Assembly (NCBI RefSeq): GCF_900105785.1
Contig: NZ_LT629799.1
Coordinates: 372,001 to 436,000 of the forward strand
Direction of reading: 5' to 3'
Length of the DNA: 64,000 nucleotides
DNA from: Microlunatus sagamiharensis
Lineage (GTDB): Bacteria > Actinomycetota > Actinomycetes > Propionibacteriales > Propionibacteriaceae
In this document: in pieces, positions 1 through 6,800 of the stretch
How the letters are laid out: each line of letters opens with the position of its first letter
Position numbering within the stretch: position 1 is the stretch's first letter
Position numbers and translations under genes: made by a program
The notes under the pieces: generated by a model
Databases searched by the model: none
What the model saw: only the letters and a program-made list of their open reading frames with translations
What the model was told of the DNA's origin: nothing

Positions 1-153
1 ATCATCGACCGGCTGCTCGAGTCCGGGAAGGTGTGGGCGGAGGACGACCTTCGCCGGTTCCTCGAGGAGCGCGGGGTCGCGTGCATCGTCACCGTCGAGG
101 AGCACGCGAAGCTCGGTGTCCTCGGAGCTGGCGCGGAGGGCTGGGCGCGCTAG
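1..153 (+). CDS. 3' end of an unrecognised gene, cut by window edge
   Basis: The frame is open from base 1 to a TAG at 151-153 and encodes about 50 residues (ending GAEGWAR). I do not recognise a family. The frame continues in register after the TAG into the open frame that begins at GTG 172. The bridging 18 bases translate sensibly (ASAGLR), so this may be the N-terminal part of one longer protein interrupted by a stop rather than a separate gene. Its true start lies outside the window. Confidence 0.5.
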   Translation: MIDRLLESGKVWAEDDLRRFLEERGVACIVTVEEHAKLGVLGAGAEGWAR

Positions 154-171
154 GCCAGCGCCGGGCTGCGC

Positions 172-738
172 GTGCGCGACCTTGCCGGCGACGGATTCCT
201 CGATCTGGACCAGCCGAACGCCTCGGTCGCCGTGACCGAGCCGGCGCTCACGGCGGTTGAGAAGTCAGTTGTGCTCGAGCCGGGGGAGGAGCTGGCGGCA
301 GCCTCCTCGGAGGAGCCGGGCCTGTCCGTTGGTCAGGCGTTCGACAGGTTCAGCGGCACCTGTGCGCCGCTGCTCAAGCGCCTCCTGGAGACGGCTGACC
401 TCGCCGGTGGCGTCGGCCTCGTGGGAAGCACCAAGCGCATGGACGCTTCGGTCGGTGCCTACGTCCGGGTGCATGACGCCACGCTTCCCGAGCAGACTCG
501 CGCCGTCGCGTTCGTGCATTGGTCCGGGAAGGTGTCGCTGGGGCTGTCCTTCGACGAGCTGCCGGACGAGCTCACGCGTCGGTCAGAGGTTCACGCCCAG
601 TCCCACAAGACGTACGGCGTCTCGTGCAAGGTCAGCGACGAAGCCTCGCTAGCGACTGCCGAGGAGCTGGTCGCCCTGGCGTTCGAGAAGGTGCGGGCAG
701 ACTTCGGCCCGGTCGACGAGGACGTGGACGAATCGTGA
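172..738 (+). CDS. hypothetical protein, possibly the C-terminal part of an interrupted gene
   Basis: This encodes 188 residues from GTG 172 with no clear Shine-Dalgarno. The family is not recognised. The N-terminal 60 residues are acidic and linker-like; residues about 55-180 look globular (FDRFSGTCAPLLKRLLETAD, then VAFVHWSGKVSLGLSFDELP). It ends in TGA at 736-738, overlapping the GTG start of the SIR2 gene (GTGA), so the two are probably translationally coupled. It shares the frame of the open region ending at TAG 151-153, so start and completeness are uncertain. A role linked to the SIR2 gene is inferred only from the coupling. Confidence 0.6.
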   Translation: MRDLAGDGFLDLDQPNASVAVTEPALTAVEKSVVLEPGEELAAASSEEPGLSVGQAFDRFSGTCAPLLKRLLETADLAGGVGLVGSTKRMDASVGAYVRVHDATLPEQTRAVAFVHWSGKVSLGLSFDELPDELTRRSEVHAQSHKTYGVSCKVSDEASLATAEELVALAFEKVRADFGPVDEDVDES

Positions 739-2216
739 GCACGACGTTGGGACACGTCTTCGTCATCCAGAGCACGATCGGCAAGGTCGTCGCCGACGCG
801 GCCATCGTTTCCACGGACAGCGTGTTCAAGGTCGAGAACCACTGGCGAGCCGCCCTCAGTGCTGGCGATTCGGATCGTCTCAAAGACCACCAGCCCGACG
901 CCTGGGCGGATCGGGGCTGGGGACGAAGCAGCAAGGCGTCGTCCAACGTGTGGTTCGTCGACGTCACCGCAGCCAGAACCGGTGGCGGGGACGCCTTCGG
1001 GCGTCTGCGGCGAGCGCTGGACGACATCGCCTCGACGGGCTTGACGAGCACGATCCCCGGTCGCCCGCTACCCCTTGTCGTCCTCCCCGTCATTGGGACC
1101 AAGGGCGGTGGGTTCGACCGTCAGCGAGGTGGCCAGGTCAAGCGGCTGCTCGACACCTGTCGGACCTTCGTGGCCGATCACGCGATCGACATCGCTATCG
1201 TGACGCAGAACGACGCCACCTTGGCCGCCCTGCAGTACCGGCGGCTCGAGCAGCAACAGGACTTCTTCGGCGAGGTCGACCTGAAGCGCCCGGCGTCGAT
1301 CGGGAAGCAGGCTCGCGAAGGGTCGCTGGCGCTGTTCATCGGCGCCGGGACCAGCATGCCGGCGGGAGCGCCGTCGTGGGACGGTCTTCTACAGGCACTG
1401 CTGCAGAAGACCAGCTTCGGTGCGGATGTACGGGCGGGGTTCGCTGACCTTTCAGCTCTCGATCAAGCTCAGCTGTTGCACACGAATCTCGGCGACGACA
1501 TGGGTGCAGAGATCAAGGAGCGGGTCGAGAAGCTGGTCCCGGCCCTTGCTCATGCGCTGCTCGCGAACCTGCGGTGCGAGCAGGCCGTGACGACGAACTA
1601 CGACCACCTCTACGAGCAGGCGATCGCTGCGACCGGCGCGCAGGCAGCGACGATCCTTCCGACCCAGGTCCCTCCGTCAGAGGGGCGCTGGTTGCTCAAG
1701 CTCCACGGCGACATTACAGACCCGAAGAGCATCGTGCTGACGCGGGCGCAGTTCGTCGACTTCGCCTCGGCGTCCGGTCCGGCCGGTGCAGTCGTGCAAG
1801 CGATCCTTCTGACCAAGCATCTGCTTATCGTCGGCGCGTCGATGAACGACGACAACGTGCTCCGCCTCATCTACGAGGTCGCCGCCTATCGGGAGCGGGT
1901 GTTCAACCGGCCCGACAAGCCGGAGGCTGCCGGCGGAGCCGCGCAGACCGGCTCCCACAGGTTCGGCACGATCCTTTCTCTGACTGACGACGCCGCCCGG
2001 GCGGCGCTTCACGCCCCGTACTTCGACTGGGCGGTCATGCCCGGCGACGGGATCGAGGGGCGCGCTCGTCAGCTGGAGGTATTCCTCGACGCCGTGGCGA
2101 TGTTCGCCTCCACCGACCGCTCCTGGCTGCTGGACGACCGCTTCAGTGACCTGCTCGAGCCCGAGGATCACGAGCTCGTTCACGACGCGCGAGCTCGCGG
2201 CGAAGATCCGTCGTGA
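735..2216 (+). CDS. SIR2-domain protein with macro-like N-terminal domain
   Basis: A 493-residue protein starting at GTG 735, inside the stop of the preceding gene. The C-terminal half is a SIR2-like (PF13289-type) NAD-binding fold: LALFIGAGTSMPAGAPSW near 197, TTNYDHLYEQA near 285, LLKLHGDI near 320 and LLIVGASMNDDN near 365. The N-terminal 200 residues resemble a macro/ADP-ribose-binding fold (GHVFVIQSTIGKVVADAAIV at the start, then LPVIGTKGGGF). No transmembrane segment is evident. SIR2 proteins joined to ADP-ribose-type sensor domains are known NAD-depleting anti-phage effectors (Thoeris ThsA has SIR2 plus SLOG or macro domains). A defence role here is inference. The domain order is the reverse of ThsA and no TIR partner is visible. 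Confidence 0.82.
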   Translation: MSTTLGHVFVIQSTIGKVVADAAIVSTDSVFKVENHWRAALSAGDSDRLKDHQPDAWADRGWGRSSKASSNVWFVDVTAARTGGGDAFGRLRRALDDIASTGLTSTIPGRPLPLVVLPVIGTKGGGFDRQRGGQVKRLLDTCRTFVADHAIDIAIVTQNDATLAALQYRRLEQQQDFFGEVDLKRPASIGKQAREGSLALFIGAGTSMPAGAPSWDGLLQALLQKTSFGADVRAGFADLSALDQAQLLHTNLGDDMGAEIKERVEKLVPALAHALLANLRCEQAVTTNYDHLYEQAIAATGAQAATILPTQVPPSEGRWLLKLHGDITDPKSIVLTRAQFVDFASASGPAGAVVQAILLTKHLLIVGASMNDDNVLRLIYEVAAYRERVFNRPDKPEAAGGAAQTGSHRFGTILSLTDDAARAALHAPYFDWAVMPGDGIEGRARQLEVFLDAVAMFASTDRSWLLDDRFSDLLEPEDHELVHDARARGEDPS

Positions 2217-2373
2217 GTCGGGCAGTCGCGACGCCTGGCTTGCGCTCCTCGCTGCGCTGGAAGCCTTCGGCGAAAGGGTGGATTCCGAGCGTCCGCAGCG
2301 CCGGACCGACGGCGCGCCCGCAAGCGCTTCAGCAGACATACCGAGCGGTGACGGGGAGATCCTCCGACGTTGA
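2146..2373 (+). CDS. possible small overlapping gene or frameshifted C-terminal extension
   Basis: An open frame (75 codons from GTG 2146) overlaps the last 71 bases of the SIR2 gene and continues 157 bases beyond its stop. The downstream part has a believable helical sequence (GSRDAWLALLAALEAFGERV), unlike the other frames there. It could be a small protein, or the original SIR2 C-terminus displaced by a frameshift near 2190-2216. No ribosome binding site is obvious, and the first 20 residues are low-complexity and probably not translated. Low confidence. Confidence 0.28.
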   Translation: MTCSSPRITSSFTTRELAAKIRRESGSRDAWLALLAALEAFGERVDSERPQRRTDGAPASASADIPSGDGEILRR

Positions 2374-2453
2374 GCAGGAGGGCGGAACGCGCTGCGCGCG
2401 ACGACATCCGCGGTTCTGGCACCAGGCAGGGCGGTACCGGGCATGATCACGCT

Positions 2454-3128
2454 GTGGCCGACGCCAACCTGACCGAGCTCGTTCTTCGCCGGGTCCGAGA
2501 CAAGCTGGGCGACCCGGACAACTGGAGGAGCCCGACGGGTTACCCCGACTCGCTCGCGCTCTGCATCATCGACTCGATCCAGTCCCTCGGCGTCCGCTAC
2601 TCGACGGTGGAGCTCGTGGTCCGGCGCTACCGCGCTGCGCGCCCCGGGGCGGCGGACACCGATGGACCTAAGGAGCTGTTGAGCACCTTTGACGACGCCG
2701 GCGACGTCGACGACTGGGCACGAGACATCGGCACCAGGAACCGCACCTCGACCAAGCCTGGCGCGCCGCTCAAGGCGGCGGCCATCAAGACGGCGGCGTC
2801 GTTCCTCGATGAGGCAGGAGTCTCGAGTCCGGCTCAGCTACGAGCGCTCGATCCGGAGCAGCTTGCCGAGATCAAGACCGGTTGGCTCCGACTGCCAGCA
2901 CAGCGGTCGGGGATCTCGTGGCGCTACTTCCTGATGCTGGCTGGGGTTCCCGGGGTCAAGGCGGACCGGATGATCTGCCGGTTCGTTCAGGACGCGACGG
3001 GCAAGCCCAAGCCACTGATCGCGCCCGCCGCGGCTGCTCGGGCCATCGAGGGCGCTGCTCTGCGCCTTGGTGTGTCGGCGACCACGCTCGACCATGCGAT
3101 TTGGCGCTGGCAGTCAGGTCGTGCCTGA
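2454..3128 (+). CDS. helix-hairpin-helix protein, HhH-GPD-like, function unknown
   Basis: A 224-residue protein from GTG 2454; longer in-frame starts exist upstream but add only Arg/Gly-rich sequence. Its helical C-terminal half contains a helix-hairpin-helix-like segment (RYFLMLAGVPGVKADRMI near 155-172) of the type used for DNA backbone contact in HhH-GPD glycosylases and related proteins. I cannot place a catalytic Asp or an Fe-S cluster, so enzymatic activity is doubtful. It follows the SIR2 gene on the same strand by about 240 bases and could be its DNA-binding partner. That link is inference from position. Confidence 0.6.
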   Translation: MADANLTELVLRRVRDKLGDPDNWRSPTGYPDSLALCIIDSIQSLGVRYSTVELVVRRYRAARPGAADTDGPKELLSTFDDAGDVDDWARDIGTRNRTSTKPGAPLKAAAIKTAASFLDEAGVSSPAQLRALDPEQLAEIKTGWLRLPAQRSGISWRYFLMLAGVPGVKADRMICRFVQDATGKPKPLIAPAAAARAIEGAALRLGVSATTLDHAIWRWQSGRA

Positions 3129-3353
3129 GTCCGTATGCCCGGAGGCTAAGTTGTACTCTCTGGCGCTGCACTAGTTCGATGGAGTCAACGCGATGAGGCG
3201 TGACTTCACCTTCAAGCCATCCTTTCCCTTGGGAAGGAATCCGTCAGGTCGACACACATCCGTGCTCGAGTGGCGCTCAGAAAGGTCGCGGCTGTCCTGG
3301 CGTCCGAACGCCGTTGCACTACGCCTGCAGAAGCGGGTGCGGCATACCTCTGC
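3129..3353. other. intergenic stretch between the SIR2/HhH genes and the toxin locus
   Basis: These 225 bases separate two convergent gene groups. The base composition is visibly more AT-rich than the flanks. A 58-codon frame from ATG 3193 exists, but its product is Arg/Ser-rich without a recognisable fold, so I do not call it. No strong terminator hairpin was found. Confidence 0.5.
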
Positions 3354-3833
3354 CTATGCCGACGGATAGTTGTTGGCTCGAGTATCGGCAGCAAGGTCAA
3401 CGGTATATTCGATTCCAGCTGCGTCCGTGATGACGATCGCGTCTTCGACGTGCCTCACGCTCTCGAAGGTGTCTTGTAGATCGATTCTTTCAACAACTCG
3501 GCCTTCTCGCAGTTTGCGGACAGATGTTTCGCAGATGACGAGGAGTTCCGAAGACGCGAGCGGTAGCGCCCACTCGACGTCCTCGTCCAGTCCAATACTT
3601 GCTGATAATCCTGTGGGGCCGAATTCGTGAACATTTCGTGCTGACCAGAGCAACATGGCCGTTTCCGTAACCGCGATGGACAGCGGCCGCCATCCCGGCT
3701 CGACGAAAGCCCACTCATGTCTGTCGTCGAGGGTCACGACGACAGTTAACTCACGTGGGACCTTAGCCAGCAACTGCCGAAGGACCCAGAAGTGACCCAC
3801 CGCCACAAGCGGCACCGAGACGTCCAGGCTCAT
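3354..3833 (-). CDS. probable immunity protein for the RHS toxin
   Basis: This 159-residue protein starts at ATG 3833, overlapping the TGA of the RHS toxin as ATGA, so it is translated directly after the toxin. No family is recognised. The sequence is beta-rich and acidic in its second half (GLDEDVEWALPL, DTFESVRHVEDAIVITDAAG), with no signal peptide or membrane helix, as expected of a cytoplasmic inhibitor. The gene is clearly less GC-rich than the flanking core genes, like the toxin tip. In polymorphic toxin systems the gene immediately after the toxin C-terminus is normally its cognate immunity gene; the assignment rests on this position and coupling. Confidence 0.75.
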   Translation of the reverse strand: MSLDVSVPLVAVGHFWVLRQLLAKVPRELTVVVTLDDRHEWAFVEPGWRPLSIAVTETAMLLWSARNVHEFGPTGLSASIGLDEDVEWALPLASSELLVICETSVRKLREGRVVERIDLQDTFESVRHVEDAIVITDAAGIEYTVDLAADTRANNYPSA

Positions 3834-6800
3834 TTGGCAGGGGATGCGGTGATGAGGCGGACGGTACCGTCGGGATCGGCGCCCCACGCCGTATTCATGT
3901 TCCAGGACTCGCCTGTCGGTCCGGTCATCGGACCGGTCACAACAAACTTCTCGCCTGTCTGGTCGAATCCTGGGAGTGGTTCACCGCCCATCCGTACGCC
4001 TGGTGTCGCATTTCCGAAGTTGGACGTCAGATGCTCTCTCAGTGCTGGCTCGAGCGTATTGTCCGTGTGACCCATTGATTCATCGAAGATGCCTGCCTTG
4101 CTCTGATTCTTCAAGAGATACCCGAGCTTCCCTTCTGGAATCGTCACCCTTGTCGTGTCTAGCACGTCTCCAGAACTGTTGACAATGAATCGAGGCTTTG
4201 GTGCGGGAGTAGGAACATCGACGATCGGACCGGTAGGCTCAGCCGGGATGTCACCAAGTGCGCGGCCGGGGTTGGGGCCAAGGCCGTGACCAGCCGATCT
4301 AGCGAGTGAGCCGATCCCGTGCGCGGCAGCTCCGCCGGCGCCGCCAGTTAGTTCCCCGATCGCCGCACCGGTAGCAGTCGACCTGACCAGCCCGCTCGCG
4401 GTGTGTGGCCCTGGCCCGACGAGATAAGTGCCACCTCCGTTGACGGCACCGTCGGCCGCACCGCTCGCCGCCCCGACGGCTACGGTCGCCCAGATTCCCT
4501 CTCCAGCTACCTTGGCCACAGCGCCACCAACACCGAAGCCGACCGCACCGGCTGCGCCGGAGACCGCCACCTCGCTCCAGTTCACCTCGCCGGTTGTGGC
4601 CTTCTGGATGATGGTGTTGGCGCCTGCGGATACAAGCATCACGCCAAGGGGGCCGCCAACCCCGGTGGCCATCAGGGCTGCGCCACCGAGAACCATCGCA
4701 CCCCCGGCGATGTACTCCCAGTTGGACTTTGTCCAACTGTTGACGGCGTTCCAAGCGCCGCCGATCCCGTTGCTGCTTCGATATTTAGCGAGCTCAGAAT
4801 CCGTCACTGGCGACAAGCCAGCCGGATCCGTTGCATGCAGCGGATTGTTGCCCGCGTAGGAATAGGGATTTCCAGCCCACCCAGTTCCAACGACCGAGTC
4901 GAACGGGTCTACTGAGAGAAAGCCGCGAACAGCGGGGTCGTAGACGCGGGCACCCATCCACTCGAGGCCGTCGATGGCAAGACCGCCGGACGGGCCGATG
5001 GCGACGGACGGTCCTAGCGCTGCCGCGCCGCTCGTGGCCCAGGGGTCGGTCTCGGTGGAGCGGGCGGTGCGCCAGCCGGGCGCGGTCCAGCCGGTACCGA
5101 CCCCGGTGACCGGGCCGGCCGAGAGGATCGGGGTGTCGCCGGCGAGGACGGGGGCGCCGGCGTACGCGGCGGTGTCCCAGAAGAACTCGGTGCCGTCGAC
5201 GGACGCGAGCTCGCCGAGGGCGTCGGCGTGCACGGTCGTCTTCCGGACCCGGTCGCGGTCGTGGTGGACGACGCCGGCGAGGTAGCCGGAGGGGTTCCAC
5301 ACGAACTCGCGGGCTTGGCCTCGGTTGTCGCGCTCGCCCGTTCGGCGGCCGGCGCCGTCGTAGGTGTAGCGGACCTCGCGGCCCCCCGCGTCGTTCGACG
5401 TCAGGAGCTGGCCCGCAGCGTCGTAGACGTGCAGGAGCGCGGCCTGGTCGGTCGACTCGGCGACCATGCGGCCAGCCGCGTCGTAGCGCCAACGGTTGGT
5501 CGACGAGATCGTCGAGGTGCCGCTGGTCGTGCGGATCCGGGCCTCGACGAGCTGGTGGGCGCCGTCGTAGGCGTAGTCGGTCGCGGTGGTGACGGAGCCG
5601 TCGCCCTTCACTACCCGGGTGATGCGGCCGTCGTCGTCGCGGTCGATCGTGGTGCGGGTCGAGCCCTCGCTGTCGGTGATCGTGTGGCCGACGACGAAGC
5701 CGTCACGGTGCTCCCACGACTGGATCATCCCGCCGGCGAGGGCGGAGATGAGGCGGCCGGCGGCGTCGTGGTCGAAGGCGGCGCGGCCGAGGACGCTCGA
5801 GTCGATCGACGTGAGGTGGCCGGCGCGGTCGTAGCCGTAGGACGTGGTGGTGCCGTCAGGGGTGACCATCGAGGTGCGGCGGCCGTCGGCGTCGTAGGTC
5901 CACTCGACGGAGCGGCCGTCGCGGGTGCGGCGGACGAGCTGGCCGCGGCGGTTCCACTCGAGCTCGTGCTCGACGACGACGCCGTCCTCGCGGGTGGAGT
6001 CGACAGTGCGGACGGTCCGGCGGCGCAGGTCGCGGGTGAGGGCGGTGACCGTGCGGCCGTCGACGGCCATGGTCGCAGGGCGGCCGGAGGCGTCGAAGGT
6101 CCAGGTCGTGCGGCGGCCGTCCGGCGACTCCTGCCAGACCTGGCGTCCGGCGGCGTCGTAGCCGGCTCGCGTGGTGCGGCCGATGGGGTCGGTCTCGGCG
6201 ACGCAGCGGTTCATCGCGTCGAACTCGCGCACCGTCACCCCGCCCAGCGGGTCGGTGATCCGCGTGGTGCGGCCGTTGGCGTCGTAGTCGTAGGTCGTAA
6301 CGCCGCCGTTGCCGTCGATCGCGGCGACGAGCTGGCCGGCGGCGTCGTAGCGGAACCGGCGGGTGCCGCCCAGCGAGTCCTGCCACTCGACGACCTGACC
6401 GGCGAGGTCGTAGGTCCAGCGCGAGGTGCCGACGCCGGGAGCGTGGTGCTCGACGATGCGGCCGCAGACGTCGTACGTCGACCGCGCGACCTCGCCTGTG
6501 GGCAGGGTCTGGGTGACGGGGCGGCTGTCGACGTCGTAGCCGATGGTGGTGACGGCGCCGTTGGGGTCGGTGACGCTGACGAGCCGGCCGCAGTGGTCGT
6601 AGGCGTAGCGGGTGGTCGCGCCCAGCGGGGAGACGACCTCGAGCGGACGGCCTGCGGCGTCGCGGCGGATGAGTGTGAGGCCGCCGTCGGCGTCAAGGGC
6701 CTCGACCGGGCGGCCGCAGCGGTCGTAGGTGTAGACGGCGGAGGAGCCGTCGGCCTGGCCAATCGAGGTGAGGCGGCCGAGCGGGTCGAAGCCGGTGTGG

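Noticed and set aside
735-2216. Classical Thoeris system
   Set aside because: No TIR-domain gene is adjacent and the domain order is not that of ThsA, so it is only described as a SIR2-type candidate.
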